NCBI GenBank assembly: GCA_025055455.1
Contig: JANWXD010000022.1
Location: forward strand, 1 to 62,633
Direction of reading: 5' to 3'
Length of the DNA: 62,633 bases
Source of the DNA: Bryobacteraceae bacterium
Lineage (GTDB): Bacteria > Acidobacteriota > Terriglobia > Bryobacterales > Bryobacteraceae
The translations under genes were made by a program, and so were the position numbers. Shown in pieces: positions 25,838 through 35,259 of this stretch. Under the pieces are notes generated by a model. The model ran no database searches and was not told where the DNA came from. It worked only from the letters and a program-made list of their open reading frames with translations. Positions within the stretch are counted from its first letter, which is position 1. The number at the start of each line of letters is the position of its first letter.

Positions 25838-27443
25838 TCACCGCTTCAGGATCGCGCCCGGGCGCGCGCCGGTGTGACGGCCCCGGTCGAGCACGACCAC
25901 ACCGTTGACGACGACATACTCGATCCCGACGGCATACTGATGGGGCTGCTCGAACGTGGCCTTGTCCGCCACGCGGGCGGGGTCGAAAACGGTCAGGTCG
26001 GCGGCGAGCCCGGGACGGAGAAGGCCGCGGTCGTAGATCCCGATCTTGGCGGCATTGGCCGAGGTCATCTTGCGGATCGCCTCCTCGAGCGTGAGCAGTT
26101 TTTCCTCGCGGACGTAGCGTCCCAGCACGCGCGGGAACGTGCCGTAAGAGCGAGGATGGGGATGGCCGGACGCCAACGGCCCCTCCACCGCTACGGCGGC
26201 CCCGTCGGAGCCCACCGAGACGAAAGGCTGGCGCAGAGCATAGCGCATGTCGTCTTCGGAGTGGTGGAAGTACACGGTCGGGACGGAACCCTGGTTTTCA
26301 AGGAGCACGCGAAAGAGCACGTCCACGGGATCACCCCCGAGCTCCCGGATGAGCTCGCTCATCCGGCGGCCCTGCCATTTGGCATAGGCAGGATTGGACA
26401 AGGAGACGAGCAGCATCCCTTCCCAAGAGCCCGTGGCGGTGTAGTGGTTGTACCAGTTGGAGCCGGCAATGCCGTGCAGGATTTCCTGGCGGAGGCGCGG
26501 GCGGAGCGCCGGATCGCGAAGCCGCTCGAGCATCTTCTCCCGGCCCCCTTCATGCGCCCAGGGCGGGATGATGCTGGCCGGGTCGTTCTGGCCGGCCCGG
26601 TAGGGGTACACGTTGGCCTCCACGCGCCGGCCCTGCGCGCGAGCCTCCGCGATGCGGCGAATCCGCTCCGGCATACGACCCCAAAGCTTGCGGTCCGCAA
26701 TTTTCAAGTGGATGATGTCCACCGGCGCGCCGGCCCTCCGGCCGATTTCCAGCGCTTCCTCGACGGCTTCGAAGACCCCTCGCCTTCGGTGCGCAGGTGC
26801 GTCGAGTAGATTCCCCCGTACGGAGCCGCCGCCTGGCACATTGCTACGAGCGTGTCGGTATCAATCCAAGCGCCTGGAGGGCCGCTCAGCGAGCTCGACA
26901 CGCCCAGGGCGCCGTCTTCCATGGCTTCGCGGACCAGAGCCTGCATGCGCCGGCGCTCCTCGGGCGTGGGAGGACCCGCCCGTGGACCCCGCACCCGCAG
27001 CCAGATCTGGCTCGAACCCACGTAAGAACCGACGTTGGTGGCGATGCCGCGGCGCAGGAGTTCACGGAAATACGAAGAGAAGCGGGGAAATTCGTCCGTG
27101 GGGGCGGCGGATCCGCCTTCGCCCAAGATCATGCTGGTGACACCTTGGCGGATCATGGATTGGGCGTTGCCGTCGGCCAAGAGCGTCTGATCGGAGTGAT
27201 TGTGGATGTCAATGAAACCCGGAGCGACGACCAAGCCGGAGGCGTCAATCACGCGCCGGGCCGTCTTCCCAGCGAGATGACCCAGGGCGGCGATGCGAGG
27301 GCCCGAGATGGCTACGTCGCCGTAGAACCACGGGGTTGCCCGTGCCGTCCACGATGCGCCCGCCGCGAATGAGGAGCTCGTAGTCCTGTGCGACGGCAAC
27401 ACAGGCCAGCCAGCAGATTGCGCCAATCACTCGGCGTTCCATT
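25838..27443 (-). pseudogene. N-acyl-D-amino-acid deacylase family amidohydrolase, broken by two frameshifts
   Basis: Reads as one secreted D-aminoacylase (amidohydrolase) spread over three frames. Frame 1 from 27443: ERRVIGAICWLACVAVAQ (signal) then DYELLIRGGRIVDGTGNP. Frame 2: WFYGDVAISGPRIAALG, the metal motif GFIDIHNHSD, then IYSTHLRTEGEG. Frame 3: VFEAVEEALEIGRRAGAPVD, down to the usual C-terminus with PGLAADLTVFDPA. The first shift lies in a run of four G (forward 27332-27335), where one base too many is present; the second in a run of four C (26776-26779), where one base is missing. The two shifts compensate in number. Either a recently dead gene or homopolymer sequencing errors; the otherwise intact motifs favour the latter. 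It follows prmA in the same direction. Confidence 0.8.
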
Positions 27444-27588
27444 GGTCTTCTTCCCCGGGAGGCTTCTTGTGTTTCGGCTTTTTCCGTTTCGTCTTGAGCG
27501 GAATCACGGAGGCGGGCGGGGCGGGGCCGACGCGTTCGCGGGCCCTGCGGCGCACCTCGGCGTCGCGGTCGCACTTTTTTCGCGCCAT
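27427..27588 (-). CDS. 53-residue very basic protein of unknown function
   Basis: A short reading frame (MARKKCDRDAEVRRRARERV...) starting four bases after the prmA stop and overlapping the D-aminoacylase start by 17 bases. It is rich in Lys/Arg (a KTKRKKPKHKKPP segment) and looks disordered; an RNA-binding or ribosome-associated role next to a ribosomal-protein methyltransferase is only a guess. AGGA lies two bases upstream of the ATG, a poor spacing. Confidence 0.4.
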   Translation of the reverse strand: MARKKCDRDAEVRRRARERVGPAPPASVIPLKTKRKKPKHKKPPGEEDQWNAE

Positions 27589-27592
27589 ATTC

Positions 27593-28405
27593 CTATCGGG
27601 CTGCCAGCACGAGACAGGCCCAGTCGCCCCGCCGGCTCTGTGGGAACGTGTGCAGTCCTTTCGAAGAAAACAGCCGGCACATTGCAGACGCCTGCTCGGT
27701 GGAGAAGCCGCAGAGAATCGCTCTACCGCCAGAGGCGAGCACGCGGGGGATCTCTCGCGACAACGAGTGCAGCGCCGCCGCATCCAAATTTGCGACGAGC
27801 AAATCCAAAGATCCGGATCGCACGGACCGCACCGAGCCGACAAAGACGGAGACCGCCACGCCGTCTCGAGCGAAATTCTGCTGCGCCGCGCGGGCGGCTT
27901 CGGGATCGATGTCGCAGGCGAACACCGTCCCGGCGCCGAGCCGGGAGGCGGCGGTGGCGAGGATCCCGGAGCCGGTGCCCAAGTCCAGCACCACATCGCC
28001 CGGTCGGAGGACATCCTCGAGCGCTTCCAAAGCGAGCTGAGTGGCGGGATGCCAGCCGCTGCCCGCGGCGAGGCCGGAGCGCATGAGGAGGCGGATGCAT
28101 CCCGGAGGCGTCGGCTCGCACGACCACTCCGGCGCGAGGAAAAAGTGCCGCCCCACCCGCAGCGGGCGCCATTGCTGTTGCGCCACCAGGAGCCAGTTCC
28201 GCTCAGGTTCGGGCGCCAGTACCGCGGCCCAACGCGCCGCCGCAGCCTCGGCCGCGCTTGGCTCGGAAAAATAGGCGATCAGCCGACACTGGCCGGCGGG
28301 CAGGTCTTCTTCGAGCACGCCTTGGGCGCCCGCTTCGGCCACATCGGCGACAATGAAGTCCTTTTCCGAGCGGGGGCACTCCACGGTGAGGCGCCACTGT
28401 GTCAT
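27593..28405 (-). CDS. prmA: Ribosomal protein L11 methyltransferase
   Basis: SAM-dependent methyltransferase that trimethylates lysines and the N-terminus of L11. The 270-residue product has a PrmA N-terminal domain (WRLTVECPRSEKDFIVADVAEAG) and a class I methyltransferase core: GSGWHPATQLALEALEDV (family motif GTGxHxTT), DVVLDLGTGSGILATAASRLGA (SAM loop), ACDIDPEAARAAQQN and LLVANLDAAAL in the place of the usual NI motif. It starts by ATGA overlap with the acyl-CoA ligase stop. Confidence 0.85.
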   Translation of the reverse strand: MTQWRLTVECPRSEKDFIVADVAEAGAQGVLEEDLPAGQCRLIAYFSEPSAAEAAAARWAAVLAPEPERNWLLVAQQQWRPLRVGRHFFLAPEWSCEPTPPGCIRLLMRSGLAAGSGWHPATQLALEALEDVLRPGDVVLDLGTGSGILATAASRLGAGTVFACDIDPEAARAAQQNFARDGVAVSVFVGSVRSVRSGSLDLLVANLDAAALHSLSREIPRVLASGGRAILCGFSTEQASAMCRLFSSKGLHTFPQSRRGDWACLVLAAR

Positions 28406-29991
28406 CCTTGCACCCGTCGCTCTTTGCCGGCCCAGAAGCGCTCGCGCAGCTCCAGCTTGCGGATCTTGCCCGTGCCGGTTTTCGGGAGCGGTTCGCTGGT
28501 GAACTCGATGCGGCGGGGCAGCTTGAAGCGCGCCAGCCGCGTCCCCAAGAATTCGAGCAACGCTTCGGTGGTCAGCTCAGCGCCGGGTTTGCGGTAGACG
28601 ATGGCCGCCGGCACCTCGCCCCAGGTGTCATCGGGACAGGCCACCACCGCACATTCGTAGACGTCCGGATGCGCGCAGATCGCCTTTTCGATCTCGAGCG
28701 AGGAGATGTTTTCGCCGCCGCTGATGATGATTTCCTTTTTGCGGTCCACGATGTGGACATAACCTTCTTCGTCCCACACGGCCATGTCTCCGGTGTGGAA
28801 CCAGCCGTCGGTCATGACGGCGGCGGTGCCTTCCGGGTCTTGGAAATAGCCGGTCATGAGATGGTCGCCGCGGGCGACGATCTCGCCGATGGTCTGCATG
28901 TCGCGCGGCACGTCCCGCATCTGAGAGTCCACCACCCGGATCTCCACCCCGGGCACCGGCCAGCCGGCCATGGCCTGGCGGCGGTAGCGCTCGGCCTCGG
29001 TGGCGGGTTGAATCGTGCTTTTCGGCTTGGCGACGGTCAGCACCGGCGCCGTCTCCGTGAGCCCGTATCCGGCCATCACTTGACAACGGAACGCTTTCTC
29101 CATGCGCTCGATGAGTTCCGGCGAGGAGGCGGCGCCGCCGATCATGATCCGCTTCATGCTGGACAGGTCGTAGCGCTCGCGGTCCGGAGCATTCAGCAGG
29201 GCGTTGGCCATGGTGGGCACCAGCGACATGTCCGTGGCGCGGTGCTCCTGGATCAACTGAAAGACGCTGGAGGGCTCGAACCGCCGCACCATCACCTGGG
29301 TAGCGCCCAGCATGGTGGCGCTGTGGGCGTGCCCCCAACCGTTGGCGTGGAACAGAGGAATGGTGTGCAGGTCCACCGTGCGGTCGCCGTCCTCGTACAG
29401 CAAGGCCACGGACATGGCGTGGAGGTAAAGCGTGCGGTGCGAGAGCACGACGCCTTTCGGCGTCCCCGTGCTGCCGCTCGTGTAAAACAGCTCGGCCGGC
29501 GAGTTTTCGTCCACCCCGGTCCAGTCCACCCGGCCAGGACTGCCGCGCTCGAGGAAGGCCTCATAATGTTCGCCTCCCTCGGCGACGGGCCCGTCGAGGG
29601 GAACGAACTTGCGGATGCTGCTACAACCGCTGCGGAGGTGCTCGACGAGGGGGAGGAAGTCATTCTCGAAAAACAGCAATTTGGCGCCCGAATGATTGAG
29701 AATCTGCGTCAGCTCCACGGCCGAGAGGCGCACATTGAGGGGCATCACCACAGCCCCCGCCATGACCACGCCGTAGTAACCCTCCAGCAAGCGGTGGGTG
29801 TTGAAACTGAGGTACGCCACCCGGTCGCCGGCCTGAAGGCCTTCGTTGCGGAGAGCGGAAGCGAGGCGCTCGCAGCGCGCGCCGAATTCGGCATAGCTGA
29901 AACGGCGGTCGCCGGAGATGACGCCGGTCTTTTTCCCGAATAAATCCACGGCCCGGTACAAGAACCGAATAGGTGTCAGCGGCGTGGGCAC
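28402..29991 (-). CDS. AMP-forming fatty-acid/acyl-CoA ligase
   Basis: ATP-dependent ligase joining a carboxylic acid to CoA through an acyl-AMP. The 529-residue product has the P-loop-like ELFYTSGSTGTPKGVVLSHR, the adenine motif GYGLTETAPVL, the ATP/ribose motif DGWFHTGDMAVWDEEGYVHI and the hinge DRKKEIIISGGENISSLEIE, with the catalytic Lys in the C-terminal RIEFTSEPLPKTGTGKIRKLEL. It is typical of medium/long-chain fatty acyl-CoA ligases. The GTG at 29991 is chosen because GGAGG lies six bases upstream; a TTG at 30018 is closer to the -10 element. First gene of a run with prmA. Confidence 0.93.
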   Translation of the reverse strand: MPTPLTPIRFLYRAVDLFGKKTGVISGDRRFSYAEFGARCERLASALRNEGLQAGDRVAYLSFNTHRLLEGYYGVVMAGAVVMPLNVRLSAVELTQILNHSGAKLLFFENDFLPLVEHLRSGCSSIRKFVPLDGPVAEGGEHYEAFLERGSPGRVDWTGVDENSPAELFYTSGSTGTPKGVVLSHRTLYLHAMSVALLYEDGDRTVDLHTIPLFHANGWGHAHSATMLGATQVMVRRFEPSSVFQLIQEHRATDMSLVPTMANALLNAPDRERYDLSSMKRIMIGGAASSPELIERMEKAFRCQVMAGYGLTETAPVLTVAKPKSTIQPATEAERYRRQAMAGWPVPGVEIRVVDSQMRDVPRDMQTIGEIVARGDHLMTGYFQDPEGTAAVMTDGWFHTGDMAVWDEEGYVHIVDRKKEIIISGGENISSLEIEKAICAHPDVYECAVVACPDDTWGEVPAAIVYRKPGAELTTEALLEFLGTRLARFKLPRRIEFTSEPLPKTGTGKIRKLELRERFWAGKERRVQG

Positions 29992-30022
29992 AGGGCACCT
30001 CCAGGGCAAATTTTTCAAGGCA

Positions 30023-30028
30023 ATTGTA
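30023..30028 (-). promoter_or_regulatory. -10 element TACAAT for the acyl-CoA ligase operon
   Basis: On the reverse strand TACAAT lies 31 bases before the GTG at 29991, leaving a leader of about 25 bases that contains GGAGG. A conventional promoter and leader, useful as contrast with the short-leader cases. Confidence 0.4.
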
Positions 30029-30041
30029 CCCGAGCTGTGGT

Positions 30042-30530
30042 TCAGGCGCGGGCCGACGAGTGCCGGAACTGTTGGCGCAAAGACTGGAGCTGGCGGGCGT
30101 GACGTTCGTCGTGTTCGGCGCAGGTTCGGACAAGATCGAGCAAAGTCAGCCGCCCACGCTCAGGGTGCACGGCCGTGCGGGAAAACGTTTCGGGCGGCAG
30201 CCCGCAGAGCAGTTCGTAGTTTTCCGAGCGCGTCCTCCGGAACGTGTCCAGGGCTTGAGAGATCTTTCGGCGCGTGTAATCGAGCCGTGCGGCCCAGAGG
30301 TCTTGATCGTAGACGGCCAGAGTGGGATGGTCTTCGGCAATGACCATGCGAAAGCGCACGGCCGCCACGAGTTCCGAGTCGGCCAGATGGCAGAGCACCT
30401 GTCGGATGCTCCACTTGCCCGGGCCGGGAGAAAAATCCAACTCCGCGCCGGCGGCGCCGGTGATGGCCACCGCGACCAATTCCGGTCCGCGGCGGAAGCG
30501 CTCGAGCAAAGCGTCCAGGTCCGAGGGCAT
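30042..30530 (-). CDS. DinB-family protein
   Basis: A 162-residue four-helix-bundle protein of the DinB/DUF664-like superfamily, which binds a metal through three His and includes thiol-dependent (bacillithiol, mycothiol) transferases. Visible features: PGKWSIRQVLCHLADSELVAAVRFRMV (first His in CHLADSE), a central helix DYTRRKISQALDTFRRTRSE and LLDLVRTCAEHDERHARQLQSL (two further His in EHDERHARQ), giving the three-His pattern. The MPSDLDALL start is chosen because upstream sequence in the frame looks non-coding; no Shine-Dalgarno. A link to bacillithiol (YpdA is encoded at 35256-36242) is possible but inferred. Confidence 0.8.
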   Translation of the reverse strand: MPSDLDALLERFRRGPELVAVAITGAAGAELDFSPGPGKWSIRQVLCHLADSELVAAVRFRMVIAEDHPTLAVYDQDLWAARLDYTRRKISQALDTFRRTRSENYELLCGLPPETFSRTAVHPERGRLTLLDLVRTCAEHDERHARQLQSLRQQFRHSSARA

Positions 30531-30713
30531 CGGGTTCAACAGTAGTCGGCGCACCTCATCAAATCGCCGCGGCGTCGGCAAAACAGCTTGCAGCCAGATT
30601 CGAGGAGACGCTGGAGGCAGCGAGGACAGTAGAACGAGCTTTTGGCACGCTGCGCCGCAGCGTCGACGGTCTCCGGAGGCCCGTCCGATTCGCAGGGCAC
30701 GGTACGGGTCCAT

Positions 30714-30719
30714 TATAAT
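30714..30719 (+). promoter_or_regulatory. -10 element TATAAT for the gamma-glutamyltransferase-like gene
   Basis: Consensus TATAAT, 10 bases before the ATG at 30730. An earlier in-frame ATG at 30718 overlaps the hexamer itself, so transcription would begin downstream of it and the 30730 start is preferred. No Shine-Dalgarno is present. Confidence 0.5.
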
Positions 30720-30729
30720 GGCGGCACCG

Positions 30730-32562
30730 ATGCGGGGCAGAAGGGTCATGGCGCTGTTGCTCGTTGCCACCGCGGTCTGGGCGCAGCGAAGGGAGCGAGA
30801 AAGCGAACGGCCCGTGCGTCACCCGGTCCGCGGCACACGCGGCGCCGTGGGGGCGGGCAGCGAATATGCGGCGGAAGCGGGCATGCGCCTCTTCCATCAG
30901 GGCGGCAACGCCGTGGACGCCGGCGTGGCGGCGACCCTGGCGGCGGCGGTGGCCGAGTTTTCCCACTTCGGCTTCGGCGGCGAGGCGCCGATTCTCGTCC
31001 GAACCGCCGCGGGGAAAGTTTACGCCATCGCCGGCGTCGGGACTATGCCGAAGAGCGCCACGGCGGAGTTTTTTCGAAACCGGCGGTTGCTGCTGGGCGA
31101 AGTTCTGCGGCTGGATCCGGGCGGGTTGGAGAACATGGTGCCAGCCGCGGGCCTGATGCCAGCCCTGGTGCCTGGGATGGTGGACGCGGTGTTGGTCGCC
31201 CTGCGGGAGTTCGGCACAAAGTCATTCGCCGAGGTGGCCGCGCCTGCCATCGAGCTGGCCGACGGCATGGTGCTGGACGAAACCCGGGCCAACAGCATTC
31301 GCCGGTCACAGGAATTCTTGGAGCTCTGGCCCACCTCGCGCCGGGTCTTTCTGCCCGGCGGCCGCCTCCCGCAAGCAGGGGAAATCTTCCGGCAGCCGGA
31401 TCTGGCTCGCACGCTGCGGGCCATGGTGGCCGCCGAAAAACGCGCCCGGGGGATCCGGGGAACGCGCGTCGCCGGAATCGAAGCGGTCCGGGATTTTTTC
31501 TACCGTGGCGAGATCGCCCGCCGGATCGATGCCTTCAGCCGGGAAAACGGCGGACTGTTGCGCTACGAGGATCTGGCCGCTTTCCGGCTGAGCCCGGAGG
31601 CGCCGGTGTCCGGTACCTTCGGCGCCTGTGAAGTTTTCAAGCCCGGCTTCTGGAGCCAGGGACCCGCCATGATCCAGGCGCTGAACATCCTCGAAGGGTA
31701 TGACCTGAAAGCGATGCGCTGGAACTCGGCCGACTATATCCATACGGTCGTGGAGGCTCTGAAGCTGGCCTATGCGGATCGCGATGCCTATTATGGGGAT
31801 CCGAAGTTTGCCCGCATCCCCGCCGCCGAGCTGCTGTCGAAACCCTATGCCGAGGCGCGGCGCAAGCTCATTCAGGGGCAGGCATCTCTGGAGTTCCAGC
31901 CGGGGGTCGTCGGCGAAGCCAAACCGTTGCATCCCGCCCGCGAGCCAACCTTACGAGCGCGGATCGACGACGAGCTGGCGGGGCGCGACACCACCTGCGT
32001 GGACGTCGTGGACCGCAACGGAGTCATGTTTTCGGCCACGCCGTCCGGGGCGTGGATGCCGTCGGTCATCGCCGGGGACACGGGAATCCCACTGACGCAG
32101 CGTGCGCAAAGTTTCCTTCTGGTGCGCGGACATCCCAACGAACTTGCCGGCGGCAAGCGGCCCCGCGTGACCCTGAGCCCGACGCTGGTGACCCGCGGCG
32201 GACGGCCGTATCTGGCGCTTTCTACTCCCGGCGGCGACAACCAGGACCAGGCGTTGCTGCAAGTTTTCTTCAACATCGAACTGTTTGGCATGAACGCCCA
32301 GGCCGCGGTCGAAGCGCCCCGGTTTCAGACGCGCCATCTCGTATCGAGCTTTGACAACCACGCCATGAATCCCGGGGATTTGATCCTGGACGAGCGCATC
32401 CCGCAAGCCGTGATCCAGCAGCTCCAGCAGCGGGGCCACAAAGTCTCGACCAGGCCCCGGACCGCCAGCGGCGCCGCGCCCGTCGTGGTCCGGATGACGG
32501 CAGACGGCACGCTCGAGGCGGGCGCGGATCCCTATTACTATCGCGTGGCGCACGGTTGGTGA
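30730..32562 (+). CDS. Secreted gamma-glutamyltransferase-family (Ntn) hydrolase
   Basis: Self-processing periplasmic enzyme of 610 residues. Signal peptide (MRGRRVMALLLVATAVWAQ), then AAEAGMRLFHQGGNAVDAGVAATLAAAVAEFSHFG typical of GGT. The nucleophile is Thr421 in GRDTTCVDVVD, the start of the small subunit after cleavage; the usual TTHxSVVD is changed to TTCVDVVD. The motif LSTPGGDNQDQALLQVFFN replaces the GGSRI substrate loop. Family includes glutathione hydrolases and acylases, so whether glutathione is the substrate is open. Leaderless-type promoter. Followed by alaS 54 bases later. Confidence 0.9.
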   Translation: MRGRRVMALLLVATAVWAQRRERESERPVRHPVRGTRGAVGAGSEYAAEAGMRLFHQGGNAVDAGVAATLAAAVAEFSHFGFGGEAPILVRTAAGKVYAIAGVGTMPKSATAEFFRNRRLLLGEVLRLDPGGLENMVPAAGLMPALVPGMVDAVLVALREFGTKSFAEVAAPAIELADGMVLDETRANSIRRSQEFLELWPTSRRVFLPGGRLPQAGEIFRQPDLARTLRAMVAAEKRARGIRGTRVAGIEAVRDFFYRGEIARRIDAFSRENGGLLRYEDLAAFRLSPEAPVSGTFGACEVFKPGFWSQGPAMIQALNILEGYDLKAMRWNSADYIHTVVEALKLAYADRDAYYGDPKFARIPAAELLSKPYAEARRKLIQGQASLEFQPGVVGEAKPLHPAREPTLRARIDDELAGRDTTCVDVVDRNGVMFSATPSGAWMPSVIAGDTGIPLTQRAQSFLLVRGHPNELAGGKRPRVTLSPTLVTRGGRPYLALSTPGGDNQDQALLQVFFNIELFGMNAQAAVEAPRFQTRHLVSSFDNHAMNPGDLILDERIPQAVIQQLQQRGHKVSTRPRTASGAAPVVVRMTADGTLEAGADPYYYRVAHGW

Positions 32563-32616
32563 CGCGGGACGGGCGTCGCGAACCCCCTGTGGGAAAATAG
32601 AAACGGTTAGAAGCGA

Positions 32617-35259
32617 ATGACCGGCCACGAGATCCGCCAGAAGTTTCTCGATTTCTTCGCCGCCCGGGGCCACCGTGTGGTGCGCAGCTCGTCGCTGGTC
32701 CCAGCCAACGACCCGACCCTGCTGTTCACCAACGCCGGCATGAATCAGTTCAAGGACGTGTTTCTCGGCCGCGAAAAGCGCGACTACACGCGCGCGGTTT
32801 CCGCTCAGAAGTGCGTCCGGGCCGGGGGCAAGCACAATGACCTCGACAACGTGGGCTACACGCGCCGGCACCACACGTTCTTCGAGATGCTCGGCAACTT
32901 CTCCTTCGGAGACTACTTCAAGGCGGAAGCCATCGCCTTCGCCTGGGAACTGGTCACCAAGGAGTTCGGGTTGCCCAAGGACCGCATGTACTTTACGGTC
33001 TTCCGCGAAGACGACGAAGCGGAGCTGTTGTGGCAAAAGGTGACAGGGTTTCCCAAGAGCCGGATTTACCGGCTGGATGAAAAAGATAACTTCTGGCAGA
33101 TGGGAGACACCGGGCCGTGCGGTCCCTGTTCGGAGATTCACTTCGACTTGGGTCCGGAGGCGGCCGAGCCCGGCCATGAGCACGAGCAGTTTCCGAGCGA
33201 CTGCGGTGGCCGTTACGTGGAGATCTGGAATTTGGTCTTCATGCAGTACGATCGGGACGCCAGCGGCCGCCTGACGCCCCTGCCGCGGCCTTCCATCGAC
33301 ACCGGCATGGGGTTGGAGCGGGCGGCGGCCGTCATCCAAGGCAAGCTGTCCAACTACGATACGGACTTGCTGCGGCCGCTGGTGGACCGTGCCGCCGAGC
33401 TGTTCGGCATTGCCTACGGCGAGAATCCGAAGGCGGATGTGGCGCTCCGCGTTGCCGCCGACCACAGCCGGGCCGCCGCGTTCCTGATCCACGACGGCGT
33501 TGTGCCCTCCAACGAGGGCCGCGGCTACGTGCTGCGTAAGATCATGCGGCGCGCGATGCGCCTGGCGCGGCGGCAGGGCGTCGCGGAGCCCTTCTTGTAC
33601 AAACTCACCGGAGCGGTGGCGGAATTGATGCGACCCGCCTACCCGGAACTGATGGAGAGCGTCGCACGCGTGGCGCGCATCGTCAAGGACGAGGAACACC
33701 GCTACCAGACGACCTTTCAAGTGGCGGAGCGAGTCTTCCATGACGAGGCGCGCGTGGCCGTTGGCGGAGTGCTCCCCGGCGCGGTGGCCTTCCGGCTTTA
33801 CGACACCTACGGGCTTGCCTTGGACGAACAGGAGGAGATGGCGCGGGAGTACGGCCTGGTCATCGACCGCGAGGGCTTCGAGCGGGAGATGGAGCGGCAG
33901 CGCCAGCGGGCGCGAGCCAGCTGGAAAGGCGCCCAGCTGGCGCAAGCGGCCTCGGTGTACGCCGATCTGGCGGAACGGCGCCGGACGCGGTTCGTGGGGT
34001 ACGAAACGCTCGAGTCGCCGTCGTGCCGTGTGGTGGGTCTGGTCGTGGACCAGAAGCTCGTGGAGGAGGTCGCGGCCGGCTCCCGTGCGGAGCTGGTTCT
34101 CGATGAGACGCCGTTTTACGCCGAGGCCGGCGGCCAGGTGGGCGACACCGGCGCCCTGTACTCGCGGGAGACGGGCCAGTTGGTGGCCCGGGTCGAAACG
34201 GCCTATCCGGCCCTGGCGGGGCTTACGGTGCACCGCATTACGGCGCTTGCGCCCCTGCGCGTCGGAGACTATGTGCGGGCCAAGGTCGACGAGGAATCGC
34301 GCCGGGCTACGATGCGCAACCACACGGCCACGCACCTGCTGCACGCCGCGCTGCGCTCGGTGCTGGGCCCGCACGTCAAACAGGCGGGCAGCGTGGTGGA
34401 GCCGGCGCGCCTGCGGTTCGATTTCACCCACTACGCCGCCACCGATCCGGCGGAACTCGAAGAGATCGAACGGTTGATCAACGAGCAGATTCTGCGCAAT
34501 GTGGAGGTCCGGACCGAGCTCATGGATCTCGATGCGGCTCTGGAGAGCGGGGCCATGGCGCTGTTCGGCGAAAAATACGGTGACGTCGTGCGCGTGGTCA
34601 CGGTTCCGGACTTCAGCAAGGAACTCTGCGGCGGCACGCACGTCGGCCGCACCGGCGACATCGGCCTGTGCAAGATCCTTTACGAGGGCAGCATTTCGGC
34701 CGGGGTGCGGCGCATCGAGGCCGTCACTGGGGCCGCGGCCCTGCGGCGCTTCCAGGAAAGCCACGAAACGCTGCGCCGCCTGGCACAGATTGTGCGGGCC
34801 CCCGAGAGCGAAGTTGCGGAACACATCGAGAAGCTGCTGGCGCAGCAGAAGGCGTCCGAGCGGCAGCTCGCCCAGCTCAAAGAGAAACTTGCGCAGGCGC
34901 AAATTGGGGAGCTGGAAGGTCAGGCGCGGGAGCTCAAGGGCGTCAAAGTGCTGGCCGGGCGCGTGGACGGCCTCGACCGGGAGCAGATGCGGCGCATTGC
35001 GGACACGCTGCGGAACAAGTGGCGCTCGGCGGTGGTGGTGCTGGCCTCCGCGCAAGATTCCTCGATCGCGATCGTCTCCGCGGTGACGAAGGATCTGACC
35101 AGCAAGGTCCACGCCGGCAAACTGGCGGGAGCGGTGGCGCAGAAGGTGGGCGGCCGCGGCGGCGGGCGGCCGGACCTAGCGGAGGCGGGAGGCAAAGACG
35201 TCGCAGCGCTTGCGGAGGCGCTCGCCTCGGTGTATCGCGAGGTGGAGGGGCTGCTGTGA
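32617..35259 (+). CDS. alaS: Alanine-tRNA ligase
   Basis: 880-residue class II synthetase with the motif 1 region TNAGMNQFKDVFLGREKRDYT, HHTFFEMLGNFSFGDYF, the editing domain zinc motif HTATHLLHAALR and CGGTHVGRTGDIG, and the C-terminal DHHA1-type GGRGGGRPDLAEAGG. Length is standard. The 3' end overlaps the ypdA gene (GTGA), so the two are translationally coupled. No good Shine-Dalgarno precedes the ATG. Confidence 0.98.
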   Translation: MTGHEIRQKFLDFFAARGHRVVRSSSLVPANDPTLLFTNAGMNQFKDVFLGREKRDYTRAVSAQKCVRAGGKHNDLDNVGYTRRHHTFFEMLGNFSFGDYFKAEAIAFAWELVTKEFGLPKDRMYFTVFREDDEAELLWQKVTGFPKSRIYRLDEKDNFWQMGDTGPCGPCSEIHFDLGPEAAEPGHEHEQFPSDCGGRYVEIWNLVFMQYDRDASGRLTPLPRPSIDTGMGLERAAAVIQGKLSNYDTDLLRPLVDRAAELFGIAYGENPKADVALRVAADHSRAAAFLIHDGVVPSNEGRGYVLRKIMRRAMRLARRQGVAEPFLYKLTGAVAELMRPAYPELMESVARVARIVKDEEHRYQTTFQVAERVFHDEARVAVGGVLPGAVAFRLYDTYGLALDEQEEMAREYGLVIDREGFEREMERQRQRARASWKGAQLAQAASVYADLAERRRTRFVGYETLESPSCRVVGLVVDQKLVEEVAAGSRAELVLDETPFYAEAGGQVGDTGALYSRETGQLVARVETAYPALAGLTVHRITALAPLRVGDYVRAKVDEESRRATMRNHTATHLLHAALRSVLGPHVKQAGSVVEPARLRFDFTHYAATDPAELEEIERLINEQILRNVEVRTELMDLDAALESGAMALFGEKYGDVVRVVTVPDFSKELCGGTHVGRTGDIGLCKILYEGSISAGVRRIEAVTGAAALRRFQESHETLRRLAQIVRAPESEVAEHIEKLLAQQKASERQLAQLKEKLAQAQIGELEGQARELKGVKVLAGRVDGLDREQMRRIADTLRNKWRSAVVVLASAQDSSIAIVSAVTKDLTSKVHAGKLAGAVAQKVGGRGGGRPDLAEAGGKDVAALAEALASVYREVEGLL

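Noticed and set aside
31951-35112. A very long reverse-strand open frame (over 1,000 codons) opposite the GGT-like and alaS genes
   Set aside because: It runs through the conserved motifs of both forward genes, is Arg/His/Gly/Gln-rich with no recognisable domain, and results from high GC at third positions of the sense strand.
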